Shown: one piece after another, positions 32,750 through 41,515 of the stretch
How the letters are laid out: each line of letters opens with the position of its first letter
Numbering within the stretch: position 1 is the stretch's first letter
Source of the DNA: Mucilaginibacter corticis
GTDB taxonomy: Bacteria > Bacteroidota > Bacteroidia > Sphingobacteriales > Sphingobacteriaceae
Length of the DNA stretch: 64,000 nt
Direction: 5' to 3'
NCBI RefSeq assembly: GCF_007558865.1
Contig: NZ_VLPK01000002.1
Span: forward strand, 248,001 to 312,000
Program-made: the position numbers and the translations under genes
The notes under the pieces: generated by a model
What the model saw: the letters and a program-made list of their open reading frames with translations, nothing else
Databases searched by the model: none
Told to the model about the DNA's origin: nothing

Positions 32750-33460
32750 TTAATTGTTGATGTGGAAGGCGGCTTTAACCTGGTTGTAATCTTTAAGGTT
32801 AATGCCTGCTGTGGCTTTAACACCACCCGGAATTATTACATACCTGAACTGGTGCGAGGTAGATATAGCTGTATAATGATTGGTGCTGTTGGTAAAATCA
32901 ATGGTGATCTTGCCAACAGAAACTTTTGCTGTCCAGGTATCTAATTGGGTGCCGGTTTCAACATAATTTAAAACAATCGGCATTTCCGAAACCTGGGTTG
33001 CAGGCCAAATTGCAGCGTTATAACCAAGCAGTTTACCAAATACAAGCACAACGCCATTATCAATAACATTTTGTGTTATTTGTGTTGCCGAAATATCGGC
33101 ATTAAAGTGTGTTATGCTGAAAATTGAGCTCGAGGTATAAGCGGTGGGCCTGTACCAATCAGAATAGATTACGTTTGCAGTGCCTGTTGCGCCTGTAGCA
33201 CCAGCCGCACCTGTCGCTCCGGCTGCACCTGCAGGGCCTGCCGCGCCCGGGTCGCCTTTGTCGCCTTTTACGCCTGCGGCACCTGTAGCCCCGGTCGCGC
33301 CGTTCGTTCCGTTTGTGCCATTGGTGCCTGCCGTACCAGTCGCGCCTGTTGCACCGGTATCCCCTTTAGGTCCTATCGGCCCCTGGTCGCCTTTTTTGCA
33401 TGATACAATTGATAGTGTTAATACTGCTGTCAGCATCAAAAAGTAATTTTTAGTTTTCAT
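32750..33460 (-). CDS. Collagen-like repeat lipoprotein
   Basis: 236 residues. A lipoprotein signal ([14 protein letters not shown]) is followed by about 24 Gly-X-Y triplets ([19 protein letters not shown] and onward), a collagen-type triple-helix region at about 23-95. The remaining 140 residues form a soluble C-terminal domain ([39 protein letters not shown]). Bacterial collagen-like lipoproteins are often surface displayed; function unknown. The GC-rich repeat creates a long antisense open frame that I do not regard as a gene. Confidence 0.88.
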   Translation of the reverse strand: MKTKNYFLMLTAVLTLSIVSCKKGDQGPIGPKGDTGATGATGTAGTNGTNGTNGATGATGAAGVKGDKGDPGAAGPAGAAGATGAAGATGATGTANVIYSDWYRPTAYTSSSIFSITHFNADISATQITQNVIDNGVVLVFGKLLGYNAAIWPATQVSEMPIVLNYVETGTQLDTWTAKVSVGKITIDFTNSTNHYTAISTSHQFRYVIIPGGVKATAGINLKDYNQVKAAFHINN

Positions 33461-33765
33461 AACGTTTTGTTTTAAGTGTTTTGTAATTGCGTTTGTTCAT
33501 TACAAAATTGCCCCACATCAAAAACATATCTGTGAGGGAAGACACTCGATTTTATGGCGGGATGCTACTGAGTTTTTTTACGTAGTAAGCACAGGAGGAA
33601 TGCGTAATTATACGTAAGCTGTGGTCAACCTGAATATGACGTAAAAGTCATTGTGCAACTATTTTCTTTTAGCTACATTGACAGCCTTAAACCAATTATA
33701 AAAGCCAATAAACCGATAGTTTTTTGGTTACTGCCTAAACCTGAATGTACACCGATATACCCGTT
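33461..33765. other. Divergent intergenic region with no recognised gene
   Basis: 305 bases between the collagen-like gene and the next gene, transcribed away from each other. It has short TACGTA/ATACGTAA-like stretches (near 33578 and 33608) but no promoter box I would assert. Confidence 0.4.
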
Positions 33766-34728
33766 ATGAACTATCGCACTTTATGTATAGCCGTATGGTT
33801 ATTGCTAAGTACTGCGCTACAATTACGCGCTCAAAATACCTACGAGGGCCAGGTAATTGACAAAACAACCGAAATTGCAATACCCAATGTTACGGTGGTT
33901 TTGCAGAAAACAAATCAAGCTACTAAAACTTCAGAACAAGGCTATTTTAAAATAACTGCTGATGCAGTATCAGAAAACGACACACTCGTATTTAGCTATG
34001 TGGGTTATAAAACCCTTAAGCTTGGGGTAAAGAACAGCGGGCAACAACTATTTGTTACGCTTGAACCTGATATCACCCAATTAAAAGAGGTAGAAATAAA
34101 TGCCGGTAAGGCACAGGATAAAGTATTAAACAAATTTTCATGGGTCGATCTCAGTGAAGAAGGTAATAATAAAATGTTTATTCAAACACATGAGGCATTG
34201 GCAAGACTTTTTGAAGCACCTCAGACAAACAGCCGGCTTATCAATATTAAAATCGGCAGAAGGCAAATTAATTGGGAAAAACTTCGCCCTGAAGCTACCG
34301 AAAGCAAGTATGCCCGTTTTTTTGTTCATGTATATGCTATTGACTCGACTACCAGGCACCCGGGGCAAATTTTATTAACCAAAGAACTGGTACTTTTAGA
34401 TAAGGCGAAGATGATCACGCTGGATCTGAGCAAAGAACACCTGATCATACCCGGAAGGGAATTTTTTATTGGTATTGAGTGGATAAATAATCCTTTTAAT
34501 GAAACTGTTCAAATGCTTGTAACTAATATAAAAGAAAGAGCCCGGTTAAATGGCAGGGTGTATGATCAGACCCTTTCAGCGTATTGGATTTCTTACCAGC
34601 CATTTTTGGTTGGCTATTCCACTAATAACCCAAGGGGAGTTATATGGTATAAAAAGGAGGATAAATGGATGATCTGGAACCTGGAGCCTGATCTGGAGAT
34701 CGCTTTATCTGCTACTATACGGTATTGA
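33766..34728 (+). CDS. Secreted carboxypeptidase-like regulatory-domain protein (copy 1)
   Basis: 320 residues from ATG 33766 (MNYRTLCIAVWLLLSTALQLRAQ in two parts; signal peptide). An upstream in-frame ATG at 33745 gives a poorer signal. Residues about 25-110 form a carboxypeptidase regulatory-like domain (YEGQVIDKTTEIAIPNVTV, LVFSYVGYKTLKL) as found at the N-terminus of TonB receptors. The rest is a beta-rich domain ending in an FFIGIEWINN segment. No receptor barrel is present. The next gene starts one base after its stop and shares this layout. Confidence 0.75.
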   Translation: MNYRTLCIAVWLLLSTALQLRAQNTYEGQVIDKTTEIAIPNVTVVLQKTNQATKTSEQGYFKITADAVSENDTLVFSYVGYKTLKLGVKNSGQQLFVTLEPDITQLKEVEINAGKAQDKVLNKFSWVDLSEEGNNKMFIQTHEALARLFEAPQTNSRLINIKIGRRQINWEKLRPEATESKYARFFVHVYAIDSTTRHPGQILLTKELVLLDKAKMITLDLSKEHLIIPGREFFIGIEWINNPFNETVQMLVTNIKERARLNGRVYDQTLSAYWISYQPFLVGYSTNNPRGVIWYKKEDKWMIWNLEPDLEIALSATIRY

Positions 34729-34729
34729 T

Positions 34730-35650
34730 ATGAAACTAAAAATATTATTTACACTGCTTATTTGTTCATTTGCTTTGCAGGGGTTTGCACAGCAAAAACT
34801 CAATACATTTTATATTATTGATAGCAGTACCAAAAAAGCAACCCCTTTTGTTTCTGTTACTATTCTGCGCGCCAGGCTATCCATCACCACCGAAAAAGAC
34901 GGTATTTTTATTATTCCCGGCGATCTGGCAACCATGAGAGATACTGTTGTGTTCGCGGCGCAGAATTACGACCAGCTTAAAATACCGATCAATAGCCTGG
35001 CATATAGGGATACAATTCAACTGACCCGCAATGAAATTGCAGCAGGTGTTGTATCGCAAAAATACACCACAGATACCTTGTTAAATGACTTTGATAAAAA
35101 TGAGATCTGGCATTATGCCGGTTTCGATACAGAAACCGCCAATTTTGATTACTACCAGCTGGCGCAAAAATTTGAAGCCCCCAAGACAGGCGCGAGAGTG
35201 GAAAAAGTAAAAGTTGCCCGTTTGGCTTTTAATGACCAGGGCGAAGGTTATGAACGCGTGGCTTACCGCTTGCGGTTTTACGATGTTGACCCAAACACCC
35301 TTGGGCCCGGAAAAGAACTAACCGGAAAAACTATTGAAATAAGTAATGGCGAGGACCGGCAAAGCGGTGTAAGCTTGTCTAAATATAATATTATCATTCC
35401 TCAAAAAAGCTTTTTTGTAGCGATAGAATGGCTGCGCAGCAGCCACAATTTAGGGCACGTAATAAGTTATGATAAAAAACGAAAAGTAGAAGTAAGCCAT
35501 GACAATTACCGCCCTGCTATTGGTATAGCCCCCAAAACAGGCAAAACGCTAAATATGTGGGCATTAAATTTTAAACACCAATGGCAGCCGTATACCTATT
35601 TTATGCCCTTTGGTACCGATCTGGCTATTAAGGCGACGGTTGAATATTAA
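34730..35650 (+). CDS. Secreted carboxypeptidase-like regulatory-domain protein (copy 2)
   Basis: 306 residues with signal peptide MKLKILFTLLICSFALQGFA. Same layout as the preceding gene: the domain starting NTFYIIDSSTKKATPFVSV, then a C-terminal region with KVKVARLAF, YRLRFYDVDPNT and FFVAIEWLRSS equivalent to FFIGIEWINN. Cotranscribed (1-base spacing), probably a tandem duplication. Likely periplasmic or surface; function unknown. Confidence 0.75.
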   Translation: MKLKILFTLLICSFALQGFAQQKLNTFYIIDSSTKKATPFVSVTILRARLSITTEKDGIFIIPGDLATMRDTVVFAAQNYDQLKIPINSLAYRDTIQLTRNEIAAGVVSQKYTTDTLLNDFDKNEIWHYAGFDTETANFDYYQLAQKFEAPKTGARVEKVKVARLAFNDQGEGYERVAYRLRFYDVDPNTLGPGKELTGKTIEISNGEDRQSGVSLSKYNIIIPQKSFFVAIEWLRSSHNLGHVISYDKKRKVEVSHDNYRPAIGIAPKTGKTLNMWALNFKHQWQPYTYFMPFGTDLAIKATVEY

Positions 35651-35713
35651 ATTGCTAATTTTATTAGTATAACGTGCTATTAATTGCAAAATAATTTCCA
35701 AATTTGTTTTGTG

Positions 35714-35983
35714 ATGAACAATACACATACCATCAGCGAGGCAAAAGCCTGGATAAAACGGAACAACGGCCCGGATGAAGTGGTGAGCGTTGTTTTAGAT
35801 ACCATAAACAACGGTGCCGTAACTTGCTATGACCTATACACTGCCTTTGCCGAAAACCACGATTACCTGGGCCGCATCCTGTTTGACGCGCAGGGCTACT
35901 GGATCTATGACGGCGAACTGCTAACCATTGCCGAGCAGGAACAACTGGCTAAGTTTATTATCAATTATGTTGAGCCTGTTTGA
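35714..35983 (+). CDS. Small hypothetical protein
   Basis: 89 residues from the ATG at 35714 (MNNTHTISEAKAWIKRNNGP); an earlier in-frame ATG at 35684 is less likely. Acidic, soluble, no signal peptide (VVLDTINNGAVTCYDLYTAF, YWIYDGELLTIAEQEQLAKF). The pattern is coherent but I do not recognise a family. A large REP-like block follows. Confidence 0.6.
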   Translation: MNNTHTISEAKAWIKRNNGPDEVVSVVLDTINNGAVTCYDLYTAFAENHDYLGRILFDAQGYWIYDGELLTIAEQEQLAKFIINYVEPV

Positions 35984-36002
35984 TGATAATTAAGATTTTT
36001 CA

Positions 36003-36141
36003 ACTCCCCTCTTGAGAGGGGGCGCGATTGCAAGTGCGGCTGCAGGGGTGTGTTAATAAAGCGAAATAACGGTGTGTTAATGAATACGAAATGACACACC
36101 CCTACACCCCTCTCAAGAGGGGAATCGCACGAACCCGCCAC
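36003..36141. repeat. REP/MITE-like inverted repeat element (copy 2)
   Basis: Left arm CTCCCCTCTTGAGAGGGG with the GTGCGGCTGC segment and GCAGGGGTGTGT; right arm ACACACCCCTACACCCC plus CTCTCAAGAGGGG, then the tail GAATCGCACGAACCCGCC. Same architecture as 11012-11117, with a longer middle. Together with the next two copies it fills the 463-base gap before the GH97 gene. Confidence 0.85.
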
Positions 36142-36171
36142 TTTTTTAATACGGACTATTCAGCTCCCCCC

Positions 36172-36228
36172 TTGAGAGGGGGCGCGATTGGAAGTGCGGT
36201 TGCAGGGGTGTGTTAATAAAGCGAAATA
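36172..36228. repeat. REP/MITE-like element, left half only (copy 3)
   Basis: CTCCCCCCTTGAGAGGGGG, GTGCGGTTGC and GCAGGGGTGTG, then AATAAAGCGAAATA as in copy 2, but the right half is missing. Confidence 0.75.
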
Positions 36229-36247
36229 GTAGTACGTTGATGCAACA

Positions 36248-36373
36248 TTCCCTCCCATTGGGAGGGGTGCGGCTGCCAGTGCAGTGGCAGGGAGGGGTTT
36301 AGCAGTAATGTAAGGTCGTCCAAACCCCTCCCTACACCCTCCCGTGGGGAGGGAATCGCACGAGTCCGCCGCT
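36248..36373. repeat. REP/MITE-like element (copy 4, divergent arms)
   Basis: TTCCCTCCCATTGGGAGGGG then GTGCGGCTGCCAGTGCAGTG, and a right half CCCCTCCCTACACCCTCCCG followed by GGGAGGGAATCGCACGAG. The arms differ from copies 1-3 but the layout and the GAATCGCACGA tail are the same. Confidence 0.75.
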
Positions 36374-36391
36374 TCTGATTAAGTACTGAAT

Positions 36392-36425
36392 AAAAAAGCC
36401 TGACCATTTACTGATCGGGCTTTTT
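36392..36425 (-). terminator. Terminator-like hairpin of the GH97 gene
   Basis: AAAAAGCC pairs with GGGCTTTTT across an AT-rich loop just downstream of the GH97 stop. Confidence 0.7.
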
Positions 36426-36446
36426 GAAAAAATACAAGAACAACGC

Positions 36447-38411
36447 TTATTTAAGCACCGCTGCCCAGCCGCCGTTGCGGGCCATTTTAATGGTCATTTT
36501 ATCGCCGGCTTTTACCTGTTTTATTTTGCGGCGGTAGTCCATTGCCTGGCGGTCGGCGTTAATGCCATCTTCAAAATAGGTCATGTTATAAACCTTGCCT
36601 TTTTCAAGGAAATCAAAATTAAGCTCAACCTGGCGGCCACCCTCTTTGCCGTTGGTTATGCCGCCAATATACCATCTGTCGCCTTTACGTTTGGCCACCA
36701 CATCCACTTCGCCGGCAACAGCCGCCAAAGCTTTGGTTTCGTCCCATGTGGTAGGTACCTGGGTAATAAAGTCGGTACAATCTGCACTGCGGTAGTACAG
36801 GGTAGGGTTGTCGCACAGCATTTGTATGCCGCTTTCAAAAGCTACATACAAAGCCATTTGGTTAACGCGTGTACCAATAGCCGCGGCATTTGGGCGCTCG
36901 GCGCGGTAAACTTCAGGCTGCATATTGATCATGGCGCCGGGGGTAAAGTCCATCGGGCCAACCGCGTTACGCATAAAAGGCAAATAAATGCTATTACTTG
37001 GATTACAACCGCCCATTTGCTCTAAACCACGCACGCCTTCGTACGAGATCAGGTTGGGATACTTATACTCTAACCCCGAAGGTTTGAACGCGCCATGAAA
37101 ATCGACCATTATTTGATACTTGGCTGCTTCTTTTACAACGTCTTCGTAATAGTTAACCATCCACTGGTCGCTGCGCTCCATGAAATCTATCTTAACACCT
37201 TTTATGCCCCACTCGTGGAAGGTTTTAAACAGGTCCATGTTTTTATGTACGGTTAACCAGGTTAACCAAAGCACAATGCTCACATTTTTTTGCTGTCCGT
37301 AGCGGATCAGTTCCTTAACATCAACTTTAGGGTTCGGGGTATATGGGTCGGTAGTACTTTTTGCCCAGCCTTCGTCCATCACAATATATTTTACACCAAA
37401 TTTTGAAGCGAAGTCGATATAATATATATAAGTCTCCAGGTTATAGCCAGATACAAAATTTACATCAGGCCCGTAAGGGGCGGCATCGTTCCACCATTCC
37501 CAGCTTGCCTGGCCCGGTTTGATCCATGACGGATCGGCGATCACGCTTTTTGAAGCCAGTTTCAAGGTCATGGTGTTTTCTAATAACTGCTTATCATCTT
37601 TAGTAATGAGGATGTAGCGCCAGGGGAAATTACGTGTACCATTGGTTTTCGCGATATAATCTGCAGATTTCAGGATCTTTTCGCTGCGGTCGCCATCCGG
37701 CCCAAATTCAAGCGGTGCTTTCGGGAAGGTAGCTATGGCGCCATTGTCGCCGGTGCTTTTCAGGAACATGCCCGGGTAGTCAGACAGGTCAGACTCGCTG
37801 ATCAGCAGTTTGTATTGTTTTTTGGTATCAACCAATATGGGCAGATTGGTCATCTTATCGGTAGCTTTCCAGTTTGCCGATTCAATGTGCGAGTATGACT
37901 CTTCGTAAGAGGTTTTAAAGCCGTTATTCTCCTGTAAATGCAGCAAATAGCTATCAGGGAAGTTAATGGTATAATCTTCATCCTTCACTTCGATATCGCC
38001 TTTTTTAGCGGTGATGAAACGATAAGCTACACCATCATCAAAAGCACGGAACTCCACCGAGTAATTGCCTTTAAAGTTTAACAGCACCGCGTTGTATACG
38101 CTTTTAACTGTCGAGAATTTTAAAGCGACATAAGGTTTTATTTCTTCATTACCCCTGATGTTTTTTGAGCTGATCAGGCTTGGGTAAGCGCCTAAAACGC
38201 CGTCGCCTAAGGTTAGCGCCATGTGGTTATTGGTCAGTAACTCGGTACCATTGTCTGATACGGTGTAGTAGATCTTATCCCCGAAGGTAAAATCAACCTT
38301 GATGCCACCATTGGGCGATGTTAAAGAAAGTCTTTTAATTTGTGCATGAAGATGAGCCGCCGACCCTAAAAATAACAGGGCACAGCATAACAGTTTGTAA
38401 AAATGCTTCAT
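36447..38411 (-). CDS. Glycoside hydrolase family 97 protein
   Basis: 654 residues with signal peptide (FYKLLCCALLFLGSAAHLHA). An N-terminal beta-sandwich, a TIM barrel, and a C-terminal beta domain are expected for GH97. Catalytic-domain markers: PGQASWEWWNDAAPYGPDV, KYIVMDEGWAKS, GIKGVKIDFMERSDQWMV and MVDFHGAFKPSGLEYKYPN. The Asp in VKIDFM fits the retaining (alpha-galactosidase) subgroup; the inverting SusB-type alpha-glucosidases lack it at this place as I recall. Predicted periplasmic. It stands alone, with no SusC/SusD next to it. Confidence 0.9.
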   Translation of the reverse strand: MKHFYKLLCCALLFLGSAAHLHAQIKRLSLTSPNGGIKVDFTFGDKIYYTVSDNGTELLTNNHMALTLGDGVLGAYPSLISSKNIRGNEEIKPYVALKFSTVKSVYNAVLLNFKGNYSVEFRAFDDGVAYRFITAKKGDIEVKDEDYTINFPDSYLLHLQENNGFKTSYEESYSHIESANWKATDKMTNLPILVDTKKQYKLLISESDLSDYPGMFLKSTGDNGAIATFPKAPLEFGPDGDRSEKILKSADYIAKTNGTRNFPWRYILITKDDKQLLENTMTLKLASKSVIADPSWIKPGQASWEWWNDAAPYGPDVNFVSGYNLETYIYYIDFASKFGVKYIVMDEGWAKSTTDPYTPNPKVDVKELIRYGQQKNVSIVLWLTWLTVHKNMDLFKTFHEWGIKGVKIDFMERSDQWMVNYYEDVVKEAAKYQIMVDFHGAFKPSGLEYKYPNLISYEGVRGLEQMGGCNPSNSIYLPFMRNAVGPMDFTPGAMINMQPEVYRAERPNAAAIGTRVNQMALYVAFESGIQMLCDNPTLYYRSADCTDFITQVPTTWDETKALAAVAGEVDVVAKRKGDRWYIGGITNGKEGGRQVELNFDFLEKGKVYNMTYFEDGINADRQAMDYRRKIKQVKAGDKMTIKMARNGGWAAVLK

Positions 38412-38546
38412 TGATTTAGTGTTGGTTAAACTTTAATGTCGCCTTAAAAGTAAGTTTTTTTGGCTATTGTTAAATAGCTTTGCGCTCAATTAAAATACAG
38501 TAACAACATTAATACGCCCTGTTTTGCCCGGATAGGATAGGGCAGA

Positions 38547-39626
38547 TCAGTTAAAAATGTCGGTCATCAGCTTACCTTTACCGTAATCCATTTTAAAGTT
38601 TAGCAGCTTTGCCACCGTCTGGCTAATGTCTATTTGCTCATACGGGGTAACCAAGCCGATGCCTTTTTTAAAGTCTGGCCCGACGGCTAAAAACTCAATA
38701 TGCCGGCAACCATCGCAGCCATCACCATGGCTTACAAAACCGTCTGCAACATTATCAACGTGCCTGCCATGGTCATTGGTAATGATGAGTGTTGTTTTGT
38801 CTTTGTAGACAGGGTCAGCCTGGATCATGTCATATATGGCTTTGATGTAGCCATCTGTAGTTTGAATGGCTTTAATATAGTTGCTCCACAGGTTTGAGTG
38901 CCCGTAAGTATCCGGGTCCTTAAAGTTGATGAGCATTAAATTGGGGTGATAGGTATTGATCACATTTTTGGCATGTGCAAACGTAGTATCGTCAGCCCGG
39001 TAACCGCTGAAGATTCCGCTGATGCCGCAATCGGTACGGGGCTGGTACTGGCCGGTCCAGCCGGCTTGCTGGCAATCGCCCAGTATCTGTAATTTATCTT
39101 TCGAGGCTACTACCCAAGCTTTCTCGGCAGGCTTACCCGTTGCTTTTAAAAACTCCTGGAAAATTGAAGGATACTGCGGTAATGCCTGGCCGGTGTTCTC
39201 TAAGTTTTCATAATTACCGGTGCAGATGGCATCATGGCCCGAATCGGTATTGGTGGTACCCATGTTATGGAAGTTGCTTAACAAAACACCGTAGTGATAG
39301 ATATCAAACTGTCCGGGGATGTTTTGACGGGTGTAATCGCCCCAGGTTTCGCTGTACCTTGGGCCGTCCATTACTATAATAATTACGTTCTCGGTTTTGC
39401 AGCACAGGCCTTTTGACAAATTGGTAGCAGGCACTGTTGCTACCGTATCCGTGCTTTTAGTGGTTGTAACCGGTTTTGTAATACTTGTTGACGAAGTTTT
39501 TTTATCAGTAGCACTTGTTGCAGCAGCAGCTTTTGTTACAGGCGTTTTTGTCTCTTTACTGCAACGGATAAACAGGCACAATACAACAGCTATTACAGTA
39601 AATGTAATACGGTTAGGCGGAAACAT
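38547..39626 (-). CDS. Alkaline-phosphatase-superfamily lipoprotein
   Basis: 359 residues from the ATG at 39626. Lipoprotein signal (VIAVVLCLFIRC), a Thr/Lys-rich linker, then an alkaline-phosphatase/sulfatase-type metalloenzyme core: VIIIVMDGPRYSETWGD (metal Asp), MGTTNTDSGHDAICTG (probable Thr nucleophile), LINFKDPDTYGHSN and LIITNDHGRH, with a final His around SHGDGCDGCRH. Likely a surface or periplasmic phosphodiesterase, phosphatase or sulfatase; substrate unknown. The longer frame to 39656 is unlikely because the lipobox would be too far in. Confidence 0.82.
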   Translation of the reverse strand: MFPPNRITFTVIAVVLCLFIRCSKETKTPVTKAAAATSATDKKTSSTSITKPVTTTKSTDTVATVPATNLSKGLCCKTENVIIIVMDGPRYSETWGDYTRQNIPGQFDIYHYGVLLSNFHNMGTTNTDSGHDAICTGNYENLENTGQALPQYPSIFQEFLKATGKPAEKAWVVASKDKLQILGDCQQAGWTGQYQPRTDCGISGIFSGYRADDTTFAHAKNVINTYHPNLMLINFKDPDTYGHSNLWSNYIKAIQTTDGYIKAIYDMIQADPVYKDKTTLIITNDHGRHVDNVADGFVSHGDGCDGCRHIEFLAVGPDFKKGIGLVTPYEQIDISQTVAKLLNFKMDYGKGKLMTDIFN

Positions 39627-39722
39627 AATTGGTTTATAATTGGCTTGTGTAAACAAGTATACAATTAATATTTAATGTAACAAAAAAGATACATAATTTT
39701 AAGACAAAAGAAGCTGTGTGTA

Positions 39723-40574
39723 TCAGTTTTGCTCAAGTTTTCCAACCAGGCCCTTTTCGGCAGAAGAGTTTATTTTTTCATTGTAGATCTTATCATCTTC
39801 AAAAATTCTGAGAAATAATTTACTGAAATAGATGCTCATATTGTAGTTGTAGATAATAGTCTGGCTATCTATGGAATTTTTATGTTTTGCAATATAATCG
39901 GCAGTCCGGTTTGACTTAGGATCTGTAAAGTAGGATATGCCGCACCATTCTTTTACAAAAATGTTATTATCACTGTAAAATGTGAACTTATACCTGGTTT
40001 CAGCGCTCGACATAAAACCAAGCTCTCTGAAATTTTTATTCATTATAGCTTCATAATGATTATTGAGTAAATCATATAGTACGTTGTCATGTAAGTTTAC
40101 CGGCTTGTAGGTTGTGCAATCGTCAAAAGCTTGCATAAATACATTGTTATTGATAGCCCATACCAATATTTGGCCTGATTTACTATAGCAACTATTTGAA
40201 TCTGCAGGCCACGCTGCTACATCTGTATTTTGAAAAACTTTATAGGTGAGCAAATTTTTTACGCCCATTTCTTTAAGCGTGGTGATTTTTTCAGGCAATT
40301 TTTCTGCTTTAGTGCCAAAGGCCAGATTCCAGTATTTGTTATGCCCTTTTACAATGATGCCTGCCGCGTTTAAAACATCAAACCATTCACTGTCAAATGC
40401 CTTCTCTTTACCTGATAATACCAGGTTAACCGCTTTATCGTAAACTATTAAAGCATCTTTAAGATTGTGTTTATACACTAATGAATCCCCCTGTCGTTTT
40501 AAACGACTGAATTTTTCTTGCGCGTGCGCAAAAAGCGGGAGTATCAAGCAAGATATGATAAACGCTTTTTTCAT
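39723..40574 (-). CDS. Hypothetical secreted protein
   Basis: 283 residues with signal peptide (AFIISCLILPLFAHAQ). A helical N-terminal part (RLKRQGDSLVYKHNLKDALI) suggests a TPR-like repeat; the rest is unrecognised. One base after the stop of the next upstream gene, so probably cotranscribed with the two DUF6438-like paralogues. Confidence 0.6.
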   Translation of the reverse strand: MKKAFIISCLILPLFAHAQEKFSRLKRQGDSLVYKHNLKDALIVYDKAVNLVLSGKEKAFDSEWFDVLNAAGIIVKGHNKYWNLAFGTKAEKLPEKITTLKEMGVKNLLTYKVFQNTDVAAWPADSNSCYSKSGQILVWAINNNVFMQAFDDCTTYKPVNLHDNVLYDLLNNHYEAIMNKNFRELGFMSSAETRYKFTFYSDNNIFVKEWCGISYFTDPKSNRTADYIAKHKNSIDSQTIIYNYNMSIYFSKLFLRIFEDDKIYNEKINSSAEKGLVGKLEQN

Positions 40575-40575
40575 T

Positions 40576-41514
40576 TTACTTCCAATCAGGGCTTTTGGTT
40601 AACGCGTAAATTTTTTTATAAAGGGTAAATAAACCAAACGTTCCCTTCAAGCCATAGTCTTTGATAGTCTTTACTGATCCGTCACTGAATTTTATATAGA
40701 TAATGGCTGTTGCGTCATCAGACCATCGAACTGCATAGTTTTCATTTAGTTTTTTAATGTTGATATATTCAATTAAGTGGTACAATTCTTCCAGTTCAGG
40801 TTTCTTTATTTCCATGTTAAAGACGTTTTGTATTTTTTCACCAGGCTTAAGTATATATACAATGTTTGGACTGGTACGATCATATTTTGCTTTACCGTTG
40901 TGATCTATTTCTATTTTGAATACAGGGCATGTACCAAAACAGGGCTGTGTTTTGTAGATGATAGAATCAATTTTGTAATGTGCCGGCTCTTTATTGAATT
41001 CTAAAAAATCGCCGTACTTGTATGTTAAAGTATCGGTACGAGAGATCCATTTGGCATTTTTGCGGCCCGGGCGCGTGCTCGCCCAGGTGTGTAATTCAAC
41101 CATTTGTTGCCCGGCGTATTTTATCGTATTTGCCAATTGACAATTTTGATAAGAGCTTCCGCCAATCTGTATAAGCTGAAAAGTGTTATCGCCCTTATCT
41201 ATTGCTATAAAATCACAATCAGTATCATACCAGTTAATAATGGCCAGCAGATCAGTTTTATGGTCGTTGTTGAAATCAGCTTTTTCCCAATTTTTAATAT
41301 GCCATGTACCTGCAAGCGAATCGCAGCTGTGTCTTTTAACCAACTCTTCACTTGAAAGCATGATCAATTTGGGGGCATCCTTGTAATTAAAATTTTCCTG
41401 CAGGGGCTGAATGAATTTTACTATATCGCTGTCAGTTTTCAGGTCGTCAACTTTGTTGGCAAAACTGATCGTAGCAGTAAATAACAGGCTAAATAGGGTA
41501 AGTAGTTTTTTCAT
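40576..41514 (-). CDS. Secreted protein with DUF6438-like C-terminal domain (copy 1)
   Basis: 312 residues with signal peptide (LLTLFSLLFTATISFA). The N-terminal half contains an EF-hand/FG-GAP-like loop DFNNDHKTDLLAI. The C-terminal half matches the DUF6438 layout: CFGTCPVFKIEIDHNGKAKY, then a WSDDATAIIYIKFSDGSVK strand pair. A paralogue lies immediately upstream (1-base spacing). Function unknown. Confidence 0.7.
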   Translation of the reverse strand: MKKLLTLFSLLFTATISFANKVDDLKTDSDIVKFIQPLQENFNYKDAPKLIMLSSEELVKRHSCDSLAGTWHIKNWEKADFNNDHKTDLLAIINWYDTDCDFIAIDKGDNTFQLIQIGGSSYQNCQLANTIKYAGQQMVELHTWASTRPGRKNAKWISRTDTLTYKYGDFLEFNKEPAHYKIDSIIYKTQPCFGTCPVFKIEIDHNGKAKYDRTSPNIVYILKPGEKIQNVFNMEIKKPELEELYHLIEYINIKKLNENYAVRWSDDATAIIYIKFSDGSVKTIKDYGLKGTFGLFTLYKKIYALTKSPDWK

Positions 41515-41515
41515 A

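Noticed and set aside
33180-33446. 88-residue Pro/Val/Ala-rich plus-strand frame
   Set aside because: Mirror of the Gly-X-Y collagen repeat on the other strand; the composition is explained by the repeat.
36003-36373. Insertion sequence with transposase
   Set aside because: No open frame longer than a few dozen codons in the elements; they are non-autonomous repeats.
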